A stretch of 64,000 nt of DNA from Flavobacterium hydatis (GTDB taxonomy: Bacteria > Bacteroidota > Bacteroidia > Flavobacteriales > Flavobacteriaceae): contig NZ_JPRM01000020.1 in assembly GCF_000737695.1 (NCBI RefSeq), positions 1 through 64,000 on the forward strand. The letters run 5' to 3'. The position numbers and the translations under genes are program-made. Shown in pieces: positions 34,769-43,790 of this stretch (position 1 is the stretch's first letter; each line of letters begins with the position of its first letter). The notes below the pieces were generated by a model. That model was not told the origin of the DNA. It saw only the letters and a list, made by a program, of their open reading frames with translations, and did no database searches.

Positions 34769-36229
34769 TTACTTTACTGGGATATTTGATAGAATTTCTA
34801 ATACAAATTTCCAATATTTCTGAGCAGATGAAATACTTGCTCTTTCGTCTGGCGAATGTGCTCCATGAATTGTTGGTCCGAAAGAAATCATATCCATATC
34901 TGGATAATTTGTTCCTAGAATCCCACACTCTAAACCAGCGTGACATGCTACAACTTTAGGTTTTTCGTTATTCTGTTTTTCATAGATTCCAACTAAAACA
35001 TCTAATATCTCAGAGTTTACATTTGGAGTCCATCCCGGATAACTCCCTGAAAGTTCTACTTCGCATCCTACTAATTCAAAAGCTGAACGTAATGAATTTG
35101 CTAAATCAAATTTAGACGTTTCAACAGAAGAACGTGTTAAACATCCGATAGAAATCTGACCGTCTTTTACAATTACGCGAGCGATATTGTTTGAAGTTTC
35201 TACTAAATCGGCCATATCAGCACTCATTCTGTAAACTCCATTATGAGCAGCGTAAATTGCACGAATAATACCTTCCTGAACACCTAAATCCATTACCTTG
35301 GCAGGCAAATCGCATTTTACGATTTCTATTGTAAGGTTTGGTTCAGTAGTTTTATATTCGGTTTTAATATCGTTGATGATTTCCTGCATATCAAAAATGT
35401 AAGCTTCATCAAACATTTCTGAAATGATTACTTTTGCTACACTTTCTCTTGGAATTGCATTACGCAAACTTCCTCCGTTAATTTCTACTACTTGTAATCC
35501 GAAGTTTTCGAAAGCATCAAATAATAAACGGTTCATTATTTTATTTGCATTCCCTAACCCTTTATTGATATCCATTCCTGAATGACCACCATTTAAACCT
35601 TTTACAGTAATAATATGACCAACTGACCCTTCTGGAACTTCTTCTTCATTATATGTTCTTGTAGCAGTTACATCAATTCCTCCAGCACAACCAATATCAA
35701 TTTCATCATCTTCTTCAGTATCTAAATTCAATAATATCTGACCTTGAAGAATTCCTCCTTTTAAATTTAATGCTCCTGTCATTCCTGTTTCTTCGTCGAT
35801 TGTAAACAATGCTTCGATTGCAGGATGCGGAATGTCTTTACTTTCTAAAATTGCCATTATTGTTGCAACTCCAAGACCATTGTCTGCACCAAGCGTAGTT
35901 CCGCGAGCACGAACCCAATCCCCATCAACATACATATCAATACCTTGTGTATCAAAATCAAAAACCGTATCGGCATTTTTTTGATGTACCATATCCAAGT
36001 GTCCTTGTAAAACAATTGCTTTACGATTTTCCATTCCCGGAGTGGCTGGTTTACGGATAATTACATTGCGAATTTCATCCTCAAAAGTTTCTAATCCTAA
36101 ACTAGTACCGAAGTTTTTCATGAACTCAATAACACGCTCTTCTTTTTTAGACGGACGAGGTACAGCATTCAAATCGGCAAACTTATTCCAAAGTGCTTTT
36201 GGTTCTAAATTTCTTATTTCTTGACTCAT
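34769..36229 (-). CDS. pepD: Aminoacyl-histidine dipeptidase (PepD, M20 family)
   Basis: Cytoplasmic zinc dipeptidase that splits X-His and other dipeptides. The 486-aa protein has M20 metal-binding features: VLQGHLDMVHQK (His and following Asp), RARGTTLGADNGLGVA, the catalytic FTIDEETGMTGALNL (Glu-Glu) and NLDTEEDDEIDIGCAGG. ISFGPTIHGAHSPDERASI supplies the last metal His. The length is normal. A perfect -7 box lies about 36 bases upstream of the start (36265-36272). Confidence 0.92.
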   Translation of the reverse strand: MSQEIRNLEPKALWNKFADLNAVPRPSKKEERVIEFMKNFGTSLGLETFEDEIRNVIIRKPATPGMENRKAIVLQGHLDMVHQKNADTVFDFDTQGIDMYVDGDWVRARGTTLGADNGLGVATIMAILESKDIPHPAIEALFTIDEETGMTGALNLKGGILQGQILLNLDTEEDDEIDIGCAGGIDVTATRTYNEEEVPEGSVGHIITVKGLNGGHSGMDINKGLGNANKIMNRLLFDAFENFGLQVVEINGGSLRNAIPRESVAKVIISEMFDEAYIFDMQEIINDIKTEYKTTEPNLTIEIVKCDLPAKVMDLGVQEGIIRAIYAAHNGVYRMSADMADLVETSNNIARVIVKDGQISIGCLTRSSVETSKFDLANSLRSAFELVGCEVELSGSYPGWTPNVNSEILDVLVGIYEKQNNEKPKVVACHAGLECGILGTNYPDMDMISFGPTIHGAHSPDERASISSAQKYWKFVLEILSNIPVK

Positions 36230-36264
36230 TTATGTTTTGTTTGAAGTTTAACATTTTCAGATCT

Positions 36265-36272
36265 CAAAGTTA
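36265..36272 (-). promoter_or_regulatory. -7 box (TAACTTTG) for pepD
   Basis: A perfect TAnnTTTG on the minus strand, 35 bases before the ATG at 36229. Confidence 0.5.
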
Positions 36273-36342
36273 CAAAGTTTAAATTCTTTTTTACTGGGAA
36301 ACTATTTTAAAATTTTCACCAGAAATATTATAAATTAAAAGA

Positions 36343-36636
36343 TCACTTTGGGTATTTAGAAGGACTTAGCGATGTATTAAAAACAGATAGAATATAAATT
36401 GTTTTCAACTTTTCATCGATAAAGTAAAAAATAATGAAAGGGAATTTTTTCGTAGGGAAACCGTGATAATCTTTATATCTAATTTGAAAGAAAGGATTTT
36501 TAGTCAATGTTTCTATATGACCATCAATTACTTCATAAAAATATTCCCCTAACCCACTTTGCTTAGATTCATAATAATCAATCGCATCTTGTATATCTAG
36601 AATTGCTCTTGGCTCAATTACAACTTCAAAAATCAT
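36343..36636 (-). CDS. RelE/ParE-type toxin
   Basis: A 97-aa basic protein with the RelE/ParE superfamily pattern. It has an N-terminal strand VVIEPRAILDIQDAIDYYESKQ, a central helix ending GEYFYEVIDGHIETLTKNP, the F-P-x-K-K-F-P-F strand, and a C-terminal strand TIYILSVFNT. Such toxins inhibit translation (RelE) or gyrase (ParE); which applies here is not clear. Its start overlaps the stop of the antitoxin gene by 4 bases (36633-36636), the standard antitoxin-first arrangement. Confidence 0.82.
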   Translation of the reverse strand: MIFEVVIEPRAILDIQDAIDYYESKQSGLGEYFYEVIDGHIETLTKNPFFQIRYKDYHGFPTKKFPFIIFYFIDEKLKTIYILSVFNTSLSPSKYPK

Positions 36637-36845
36637 TTTCCAGATTTAAAACGTAATTGCTTTTTTGCTTCATTCCAAGGAAGAAAATCATCCGCTTTTG
36701 AAGTTGATCTTCTTTCATCTAACAAACTTTTCATTTCTTCAGTTACAGAAAATTCATTAATTACAGTTTCATAATTAAATTTTTCTATTAATTGCATAAA
36801 GAAAGACAATTCATCATCTGGAACATTTAAAGTGATTTGTGTCAT
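36633..36845 (-). CDS. Antitoxin partner of the RelE/ParE-type toxin
   Basis: A 70-aa protein with an N-terminal strand MTQITLNVPDDEL, which can pair in a dimer as in ribbon-type antitoxins, and a C-terminal stretch (FLPWNEAKKQLRFKSGK) likely to wrap the toxin. Position and the 4-base overlap with the toxin define its role. Autoregulation at the upstream promoter is expected from similar systems but not shown here. Confidence 0.78.
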   Translation of the reverse strand: MTQITLNVPDDELSFFMQLIEKFNYETVINEFSVTEEMKSLLDERRSTSKADDFLPWNEAKKQLRFKSGK

Positions 36846-36864
36846 TTTTCCTTTTATTAATTAA

Positions 36865-36872
36865 CAAATTTA
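36865..36872 (-). promoter_or_regulatory. -7 box (TAAATTTG) of the toxin-antitoxin operon
   Basis: A perfect TAnnTTTG on the minus strand, 19 bases before the antitoxin ATG. Confidence 0.5.
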
Positions 36873-36928
36873 CAAAAAAGAAAGTCAACTACTATTTTAA
36901 TTATTATTTTTAACCCAAAAGCAAAACC

Positions 36929-37990
36929 GTGAAACGAAAATATATTCTTCCTCTTTTTTTCCTCCTACAAATCATAATCTTAAAGATTATTCCATTTTTT
37001 CCAGAGTTTATTGAAAAAAATTATAGCAACGGATTGTACTTAAAAATTGCTGCCTTTTCCAGGATTATTCTTGGAGGAATTCCTTTTTCTATAGGAGATT
37101 GTATTTATTCTATTTTGATTGTATTATTTTTAAGATGGCTTTGGATAAAACGAAAATCATGGAAACTATTATGGAAAGATAATCTCTTAACTGCTTTAAG
37201 TTACCTGTCTGTATTTTATTTTTTATTCCATTTTCTTTGGGCGTTTAATTATTATCGAGAGCCTTTATTTGAAAAAATGGGAATTCAAAAAGATTATACT
37301 GATGCTGATTTATTGGCTTTCACCAAAAAACTAATAACAAAAACCAACTCCATTCAATTACAAATAACTAAGAATGATAGTCTTAAAGTAGTGTTTCCAT
37401 ATTCGCAAGAACAAGTTTTTAATATGAACTTAAACGGGTATAATAATCTTGCTGCTGAATATTCTTATTTTACTTATTCGCATTTAAGCGTCAAGAAATC
37501 ATTGTTTAGCTTACCGCTCACTTATATGGGTTTTGGTGGTTATTTAAACCCGTTTACTAATGAAGCTCAAGTAAATAGTCTTGGTCCGATGTATAGTTTC
37601 CCGATGACTACAAATCACGAAATGGCACATCAGATGGGTTATGCGAGTGAGAACGAATGTAATTTTATAGGTTTTCTGGCTTCTATAAAAAATGACAATA
37701 TCTACATTCAATATTCGGGTTATAGTCTGGCTTTGCGCTATTGTTTAGGTATTATAGGTGCTAAAAACGAAACGTTATCTAAACAATTAGTAAAAACTGT
37801 ACATCCTGGAATCATAAAAAACTATAAGGAAAGTAAGGATTTCTGGAAACAATATGAAACTTTCATCGAAACTGGTTTTCATATTTTCTATGACAATTTC
37901 TTGAAAATAAACCAACAAAAAGACGGTATGGAAAGCTATAGCAAATTTGTTGATTTAATGGTTAATTACTATAAAGGTAAAGAGCTGTAA
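36929..37990 (+). CDS. DUF3810 family membrane metallopeptidase-like protein
   Basis: A 353-aa protein with three N-terminal membrane helices (about 7-24, 44-66, 84-104) and a C-terminal domain carrying a zincin motif. The motif reads HEMAHQMG with a downstream Glu in ASENECNFIGF, that is HExxH plus a third ligand. This layout fits DUF3810 and suggests a membrane-bound zinc protease facing the periplasm; no substrate is known. It starts with GTG at 36929 (M-K-R-K). The stop codon lies inside the left arm of a 12-bp hairpin. Confidence 0.83.
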   Translation: MKRKYILPLFFLLQIIILKIIPFFPEFIEKNYSNGLYLKIAAFSRIILGGIPFSIGDCIYSILIVLFLRWLWIKRKSWKLLWKDNLLTALSYLSVFYFLFHFLWAFNYYREPLFEKMGIQKDYTDADLLAFTKKLITKTNSIQLQITKNDSLKVVFPYSQEQVFNMNLNGYNNLAAEYSYFTYSHLSVKKSLFSLPLTYMGFGGYLNPFTNEAQVNSLGPMYSFPMTTNHEMAHQMGYASENECNFIGFLASIKNDNIYIQYSGYSLALRYCLGIIGAKNETLSKQLVKTVHPGIIKNYKESKDFWKQYETFIETGFHIFYDNFLKINQQKDGMESYSKFVDLMVNYYKGKEL

Positions 37991-38015
37991 TTTATAATAA
38001 ATAACAGCTCTTTAC
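37977..38015. terminator. Hairpin overlapping the DUF3810 stop codon
   Basis: Perfect 12-bp arms, GTAAAGAGCTGT (37977-37988) and ACAGCTCTTTAC (38004-38015), with a 15-base AT loop. The left arm includes the last codons before the TAA. It lies between convergent genes; the T-runs are short, so termination is likely but not certain. Confidence 0.65.
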
Positions 38016-38023
38016 TATTTCAA

Positions 38024-38614
38024 CTATACCTTTGAGAATTTTTTTTCTAGTTCTTCTAACCAACCTTCACGTTTACTCTGACTTACCGCTTTTACTCTAT
38101 TATAACTAATCCATTTTCGGTTTTTATATCCTAATTTCCAAAATATTCCTCTCATAAATGCTTTTTGAATCGCATTGCCAAAAATCCATCGATAAATATA
38201 CCTTGGAGTATTCATTGTTGTAATTACTGTAATCCCTTTTATATTGTTTAATAAGGGCTTCATTCTTGTATTCTTTTCATTTACATAATCATAAGCTAAT
38301 CCCGGAAAAATAACTTTATCAATAAAACCTTTCATTAAAGCAGGCATTAATTCCCACCAGATAGGAAATATAAAAATAAGGTGATCTGCTTTTTCTAATC
38401 GTTGCTGATAACCTAAAACTTGCTCATCAACAGGTTTTTTATCTCTAAACGATTTTAGATCTTCGGCCGTCATTACTGGGTTAAATTGCTCATTATCCAG
38501 ATGAATTAAATCCATAGAATGCTGAGCAGCTTTAAGTCCTTCTTGCACCGCATCAAGCAAAGCATTACAATAACTTCCTTCAAAAGGATGATTAAAAATG
38601 ATTAAATAATTCAT
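38024..38614 (-). CDS. NAD(P)H quinone oxidoreductase-like flavoprotein
   Basis: A 196-aa flavodoxin-like-fold protein of the NQO1/MdaB type. It shows the FMN/FAD phosphate loop FNHPFEGSYCNALL, the central FPIWWELMPALMKGFIDKV and FPGLAYDY, all typical of NAD(P)H dehydrogenase (quinone) enzymes. It would reduce a quinone by two electrons. It is the last gene of a three-gene operon, 10 bases after the FAD monooxygenase. This suggests that it reduces the quinone formed from the polyketide product, or keeps it as hydroquinone (inference). Confidence 0.88.
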   Translation of the reverse strand: MNYLIIFNHPFEGSYCNALLDAVQEGLKAAQHSMDLIHLDNEQFNPVMTAEDLKSFRDKKPVDEQVLGYQQRLEKADHLIFIFPIWWELMPALMKGFIDKVIFPGLAYDYVNEKNTRMKPLLNNIKGITVITTMNTPRYIYRWIFGNAIQKAFMRGIFWKLGYKNRKWISYNRVKAVSQSKREGWLEELEKKFSKV

Positions 38615-38624
38615 AGCTTTTTAT

Positions 38625-40181
38625 TTAATTAGAACTAATTTTACTAACATAAGAATCGATATTTCTGATAATTTTATCGTAATCATTAACTTTTCCTGTA
38701 TCAAAAATAAATTTATCGGGTCTAATTACAACAAAATCTACTTTATTTTTTATCATCCATTTATTCAGAAAAACGGATTTAATTCCTATTGCAGACTCTG
38801 AAAAATCCTGAACAACTGAAATGTATTTTAAAAACCCACTCGGGTTAAAAGGAACTATTTTAGAATCTGAAAGAAACAATACAACCCAATGAAAACCACA
38901 TAGTTCATCAAAATATACTTTCCTTTCATCCTTTAAACTTATAAATGGCTGAGGAATTCGTTTGCCAACCAAAGGGTGTTTTATTCTTGAAAAGTTTGTC
39001 ACTTCTAAACCATAAAGATGTTTCTCTATAAGTGTATCAATAGGTTTGCTGGGCAAGACATTTAGTAATCGCAAAAAACCATTTCTAAAAGAAGACAAAA
39101 TAGGATTAGAATATTGAATAAATCCTCCTAAAATAGCAGCTGTTTTAATTATTTTTTTCACCTGTGGTGCTCTCTCCTTGTAATAGGAGTCTAACAATTC
39201 ATTGGTAGCAACATTAAAATTTGTACAAGCACTAACGATTTTCCATGATAAATTTTTAGCATCTTTTATCCCTGAACACATTCCTTGTCCTAAAAAAGGC
39301 GGCATCTGATGTGCTGCATCGCCTGCAAGAAAAACGTTGCCTGAGCGCCAATCTTTAGCCACTAAAGTATAAAACACATATTTTTTCTTTCTGATAATTT
39401 CAAAATCATCTATCGGAAAATATGACGCCAACTTAGGAATCATAGTATCAGCAAGCATCTCGTCTGAATATTTAGCATGTTTTTTAGAAACCATAAATTC
39501 CCATCTAAAATGGTTTTTAACCCCATTTACATACGTCATAGGCTGGTTTGGGTCACAATATTGTTTATGATCTTCAGAGAAAATATTATCTCCACTATAA
39601 TTGGTATCTATAACAAACCATTCTTTTTTAAATCCAAAATCATGAACATCTATATTCATTTTTTTTCGAATGGCACTTCTTCCTCCATCGCAAGCAATAA
39701 GAAATTTAGCTTTTACATGTAAGGATTGCTTTTTATTATCAGTTAACACTAAAGAAATTGAATCTTTTTTTTCGTGCAAATCTTTCCAATATGTTTCTTT
39801 TAGAAATTTGACATTTGGATATTGCAAAAAACCATTTCGCAGATGTCTTTCGATTTCGGGCTGCAAAATCCAACTACAATCAGGAATATCCTCTGAAATA
39901 CTTGAGTTTGGCTGAAATTGAAAAAGCAGTTTATCTTTTTTTGAAACTAGTGAATAATTTACAAAAGGTTTTATAGCATCTTTTTTCATTTCTTCATAAA
40001 GTCCTAATTCCTGAAATATTCTGATTACGTCTTCATCAATATGCACTGCCCTAGGATATTCAATAACATCCGATCCTCTATCAAAGAGTAAAACCTTTAA
40101 ATTTTGTTTACCAAAATAATTAGCAAATGTGGCTCCCGTAGGGCCACATCCTGCAATTATTACATCGTATTCTTCTTCCAT
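38625..40181 (-). CDS. FAD-dependent aromatic hydroxylase (MhpA/PheA-like)
   Basis: A 518-aa class A flavin monooxygenase. The Rossmann FAD motif is IIAGCGPTGATFANYFGKQ, the DG motif is ACDGGRSAIRKKM, and the second FAD motif is GNVFLAGDAAHQMPPFLGQG. A C-terminal thioredoxin-like domain (about 400-510) is of the kind seen in phenol and 3-(3-hydroxyphenyl)propionate hydroxylases. It would hydroxylate a phenolic ring using NAD(P)H and O2. It lies 9 bases after the type III polyketide synthase and 10 before the quinone reductase, so the substrate is probably the resorcinol- or pyrone-type product of the synthase. Confidence 0.9.
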   Translation of the reverse strand: MEEEYDVIIAGCGPTGATFANYFGKQNLKVLLFDRGSDVIEYPRAVHIDEDVIRIFQELGLYEEMKKDAIKPFVNYSLVSKKDKLLFQFQPNSSISEDIPDCSWILQPEIERHLRNGFLQYPNVKFLKETYWKDLHEKKDSISLVLTDNKKQSLHVKAKFLIACDGGRSAIRKKMNIDVHDFGFKKEWFVIDTNYSGDNIFSEDHKQYCDPNQPMTYVNGVKNHFRWEFMVSKKHAKYSDEMLADTMIPKLASYFPIDDFEIIRKKKYVFYTLVAKDWRSGNVFLAGDAAHQMPPFLGQGMCSGIKDAKNLSWKIVSACTNFNVATNELLDSYYKERAPQVKKIIKTAAILGGFIQYSNPILSSFRNGFLRLLNVLPSKPIDTLIEKHLYGLEVTNFSRIKHPLVGKRIPQPFISLKDERKVYFDELCGFHWVVLFLSDSKIVPFNPSGFLKYISVVQDFSESAIGIKSVFLNKWMIKNKVDFVVIRPDKFIFDTGKVNDYDKIIRNIDSYVSKISSN

Positions 40182-40190
40182 ATAATAAAA

Positions 40191-41405
40191 TTATAGTTTC
40201 TCAACTAGCAAAGCCGTTGCAGTAAGCCCTGGGCCAAATGCTACCGCAACAATTTTTGTTCCTTGCTTTATTGTTGGATCATTTATAATTTCATTAAAAA
40301 TATGAGGTATTGTGGCTGATGACATATTACCTTGACGGCGCAATATTTCGTAAGACCAACTTGCTTGCTCTTTAAAAACACCTATTTCCTCAACTACATA
40401 ATCAATTATTTTAGGTCCACCTGGGTGAATAGCAAAGTGCATATTGTATTTTTCTTCTTCAAGATTTATAGCCGCTTTTTCACAAAGTGTTGACAAAAAT
40501 GATTTAATATTTTTGCGAATAAAAACAGGAACTCGCTTAGAGAGTGTCATTAAAAAATTAAACTCTCCTAAATCCCATGACATATCCTCTAAAGAATCTG
40601 GTATAATAACCTCATGTGAAGCCAAAATACGCAATCCTTTTTTCTCCTTTATACTATCATCATTCATGAAAGATTCTTCTTCGAGTAAAGAATATCCAAT
40701 AAATCCATCGGCAAAAAGAGAACAGATCATAGTATTAGAAATAGAAAACTCGGTTAAATTAAGATGTGCAGATAGTAATTCTGTATGAATAACATCTACT
40801 CTTCCATTGTTTGTACTTGCACTTATCAAACTACTTGCGGTACGAATTGCTGGAAATGCGCCATAACATCCCATTTGATATGAATGTGTTACCTGTGCAG
40901 TCTCCCATTTTCTTTTAATAACAGCTTCTTGGGCAACACTAGGCGAAGCGTAACCCGAACATGTAACATGTACAAGGTTTTCTGGAGCGGCATCTGTTTT
41001 AGCATAAAATTCGTCAAAAACATGACTCATTTTTTCTTTAAACCATTGCATACGATCACCAATTTTAGGAATACATAAATCTCCAGACTTATCGGAAAGG
41101 CTATTAGGAAATTGATAATCCAGATGCGATACGCCATCCATTTCGGCATTAATGAACTGTTCTACTTCTTCAAAAATTAAAATCTGTCTTTGACTAATGT
41201 GTTCTGGAGAGATAGAATATCTATTAACTTGTTCTGAGACAAACTCAAAACTGGTTGATACTTCAGTTTCTCCTGCAATTGCCAGATTAGATTGGTTTTG
41301 AAAATGATGGTACAGGAATTTAGTGTACTGATTAAGTTTTCTCTGGTCGATTAATTTTCCTACTAGAATAGGTTGAAAATTGAAAAGAATAATTTTTTTG
41401 TCCAT
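40191..41405 (-). CDS. Type III polyketide synthase-like enzyme
   Basis: A 404-aa thiolase-fold condensing enzyme with the catalytic triad Cys180 (QMGCYGAFPA), His327 (HFAIHPGGPKI) and Asn360 (RRQGNMSSATIP). The His-to-Asn spacing of 33 equals that in plant chalcone synthase. The G-N-M-S-S-A motif and FGPGLTATALL near the C-terminus are also those of type III enzymes rather than of FabH. Such enzymes extend acyl-CoA with malonyl-CoA to alkylresorcinols, alkylpyrones or phloroglucinols. The starter cannot be predicted, but a fatty acyl group is likely given the hydroxylase/quinone reductase partners. It heads the operon; a Crp-like regulator precedes it. Confidence 0.88.
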   Translation of the reverse strand: MDKKIILFNFQPILVGKLIDQRKLNQYTKFLYHHFQNQSNLAIAGETEVSTSFEFVSEQVNRYSISPEHISQRQILIFEEVEQFINAEMDGVSHLDYQFPNSLSDKSGDLCIPKIGDRMQWFKEKMSHVFDEFYAKTDAAPENLVHVTCSGYASPSVAQEAVIKRKWETAQVTHSYQMGCYGAFPAIRTASSLISASTNNGRVDVIHTELLSAHLNLTEFSISNTMICSLFADGFIGYSLLEEESFMNDDSIKEKKGLRILASHEVIIPDSLEDMSWDLGEFNFLMTLSKRVPVFIRKNIKSFLSTLCEKAAINLEEEKYNMHFAIHPGGPKIIDYVVEEIGVFKEQASWSYEILRRQGNMSSATIPHIFNEIINDPTIKQGTKIVAVAFGPGLTATALLVEKL

Positions 41406-41525
41406 TTTTTTTGGGGGTTTGTTTAAAACAAATTTCTTTCTAATTTGCTTCTAAAAAATTAACAATTGTTAATTAAAAAGGCACTTACACCCCATCTTCA
41501 AAATATCTTTTTTATGTTATAAAAT

Positions 41526-42089
41526 CTATTTTTTATTCTTCCTTGCCCTAATACGACTTAAGGATACCGTAGTGATTCCCAAATAGGAAGCAACATATTG
41601 TAAAGGAACACGCTTTAAAATATGTGATTTATTTTTTAATAAATTTTGATATCGTTCTTCGGGTTTCTCTTTTATATAAGATAAAAAATGATGTATGTAA
41701 TTGATGAATCTATCTGAAGTAAAATCAAAAAATAATTCTTTTAAGAAAGGATTCTCATCCATAATAATTTTCCAATGTTCTTTTTTAATTACTAAAACAG
41801 TAGTATTCTCGATAGTATCTAAACTAAAGAAACTAGGAGTATCTTTTAAAAAACTCTCAAAAGAAGCAACAAAATCGTTTTCAAAGAAAAACTGGATTGT
41901 TATTTCATTTCCATTACTATTATTAGAGAGTCGCATACTTCCTTTTACTACAAAATATAGTGCATTAGAAACATCTCCCTCTTTTAATACTGTTTGTTTA
42001 GAAGGTATATTTATTTCTGACCAAAATTCTTTATAATTAGCAATGACATCACCAAATTTAGGATAGGCAATAGATATTCTAGCTAGCAT
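41526..42089 (-). CDS. Crp/Fnr family transcriptional regulator
   Basis: A 187-aa regulator with a cyclic-nucleotide-binding-like domain (residues 30-125: QTVLKEGDVSNALYFVVKGSMRL, ITIQFFFENDFVASFESFL) and a helix-turn-helix near the C-terminus (LQYVASYLGITTVSLSRIRAR). The phosphate-binding residues of true cAMP sites (R-x-A) are not evident and there is no FNR-type cysteine cluster, so the ligand is unknown. It is on the same strand 120 bases upstream of the polyketide operon and may control it. Confidence 0.87.
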   Translation of the reverse strand: MLARISIAYPKFGDVIANYKEFWSEINIPSKQTVLKEGDVSNALYFVVKGSMRLSNNSNGNEITIQFFFENDFVASFESFLKDTPSFFSLDTIENTTVLVIKKEHWKIIMDENPFLKELFFDFTSDRFINYIHHFLSYIKEKPEERYQNLLKNKSHILKRVPLQYVASYLGITTVSLSRIRARKNKK

Positions 42090-42570
42090 TTATTATAGAA
42101 TTAAAATTTCAAATTTCGTTGCTTACAAATGCACCATATCTTTGTTTATATAACAACCAACAGATGTACTTCGTAATCAAAAACTATTATTTGTATTTCA
42201 ATATTTTAAAATTCTTCTATACAAACTATAATTTCAGTTCTTATATTTGACACTTGTTAAACACTCATTATTAAATCATTAAGCATCTTAGCTTATAAAA
42301 CACAAAAATACAACTACTCTTACAATTTATACAAATCTTGAAAGGTAAAAATTGTTATTTTTGTCTTACATTTTTTTTCTTTTGTTAAGAAATAAAGTTA
42401 AGAGTCATTAACTTGCCGCTATATTATATTTGGATCTAGCTGTAACATACACAGATATATAGTATAAAACTGAACAGTAATAATCTTATTAGAGATGTAT
42501 ACTTCAAAAAATCATAGAGAATTAGAACAATACTTTGTAACAAAATCAGTGTTTACAATACTAACATAAT
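42090..42570. other. 480-base non-coding region before the ECF sigma gene
   Basis: A divergent region between the Crp-like regulator and the sigma factor. It is very AT-rich. A perfect -7 box (TATTTTTG, 42356-42363) on the plus strand has a TTG (42338-42340) 15 bases before it, slightly closer than usual. If used, it would give a leader of about 200 bases. I see no ORF, riboswitch fold or repeat that I can name. Confidence 0.5.
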
Positions 42571-43065
42571 ATGAGCGATAATTTAGAACATTCATTTGTT
42601 GTGCAATTGCAGGCAAACCAGAATATAATCCACAAGATTTGTAGATTATATACTGCCAACCAAGATGCACACAAAGATTTGTTTCAGGAAATTACGATTC
42701 AGCTATGGAAAGCATATCCAAAATTTAGAGGCGACAGCAAATTTTCTACCTGGACCTATCGTGTCGCGTTAAATACCGCTATTACTTTATATCGAAAAAC
42801 GAAACGCTCGATAGCAACTGTAGAGTTTGAAAATCACCAACATTTTATAAAAGAAGTTGATTACAACTATGAGGAAGAAGAACAAATTAAGTTAATGTAC
42901 AAAGCCGTTTACCAACTAAACGATATCGAAAAAGCATTGGTTTTTATGTATCTAGAAGATAAAGATTACCAAGAAATTGCCGAAACGTTGGGTATTAGTG
43001 AAGTGAATGCACGAGTGAAAATGAATAGAATTAAAGGGAAACTTAAAAAAATATTAAATCCTTAA
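42571..43065 (+). CDS. ECF-type RNA polymerase sigma factor
   Basis: A 164-aa sigma-70 family protein. Region 2 shows DLFQEITIQLWKAYPKFRGDSKFSTWTYRVA (33-63) and region 4 shows AEIAETLGISEVNARVKMNRIKGKL-like sequence (132-160, Q-E-I-A-E-T-L-G-I-S-E). It directs RNA polymerase to a subset of promoters. The next gene begins 8 bases after its stop and encodes a membrane protein, a usual place for an anti-sigma or a target gene. The stimulus is unknown. Confidence 0.92.
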   Translation: MSDNLEHSFVVQLQANQNIIHKICRLYTANQDAHKDLFQEITIQLWKAYPKFRGDSKFSTWTYRVALNTAITLYRKTKRSIATVEFENHQHFIKEVDYNYEEEEQIKLMYKAVYQLNDIEKALVFMYLEDKDYQEIAETLGISEVNARVKMNRIKGKLKKILNP

Positions 43066-43073
43066 AAAGAATT

Positions 43074-43703
43074 ATGAAAGAACTGGATTTACTAAAAAAA
43101 GATTGGAATAAAACCGCAAATACTTTTCAACAAGTGTCTGAGGTCGAGATTTATAATATGATTCATAAAAAGTCGTCTTCGATTGTAAAATGGATTTTGG
43201 TTATAAGTCTTCTGGAAATATTATTTTGGACTATATCGAATTTTGTATTTAGCATTGATGATTTTTTAAAACAAATCAATCATCCTGAATATATACTATA
43301 TCTTGAGGTAATCACTTACTTTAATTATGTAGTAGTATTAATTTTTGTGTATTTTTTCTATAAAAACTACACTACTATATCTACTACAAAATCTACAAAA
43401 TTACTAATGAGTAGTATTTTAAAAACCCGTAAAACGGTTCAATACTATGTTTGGTATAACTTGGCAATGGCAGTAATAACTTCTATTATAAGTTTCTTTA
43501 TAGCTTTTTCAAGCCCAGAAATGAATTATCTTAAAGAGAAAATTGCTACCAATGGTACGGTAATGCTTATGGTAATTGGTATACTAGTATTGGTAACACT
43601 TTTTTTCCTAGGGCTTTTCTGGTGTTTTTACAGACTAATATATGGTACCTTACTACGAAGACTGTATGCCAATTATAAAGAACTTAAAAAGATTGATTTA
43701 TAA
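43074..43703 (+). CDS. Membrane protein co-transcribed with the ECF sigma factor
   Basis: A 209-aa protein with a cytoplasmic N-terminal ~40 residues (MKELDLLKKDWNKTANTFQQ) and four membrane helices (about 38-58, 74-96, 120-145, 155-185). It follows the sigma factor gene by 8 bases. The soluble N-terminus followed by membrane helices is compatible with an anti-sigma factor, but I see no zinc-binding HxxxCxxC anti-sigma motif, so the role is open. Confidence 0.72.
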   Translation: MKELDLLKKDWNKTANTFQQVSEVEIYNMIHKKSSSIVKWILVISLLEILFWTISNFVFSIDDFLKQINHPEYILYLEVITYFNYVVVLIFVYFFYKNYTTISTTKSTKLLMSSILKTRKTVQYYVWYNLAMAVITSIISFFIAFSSPEMNYLKEKIATNGTVMLMVIGILVLVTLFFLGLFWCFYRLIYGTLLRRLYANYKELKKIDL

Positions 43704-43790
43704 TCATAAGGTTCAAAGATTTTAAATTGAGGTACTTCTGAAACTTCTATATAACAGTTTGTCTTTCAAAAAATAGAATACTATTAAACT

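Noticed and set aside
40191..41405. FabH or HMG-CoA synthase assignment
   Set aside because: The His-Asn spacing (33) and the G-N-M-S-S-A and G-P-G-L-T-A motifs fit type III PKS better.
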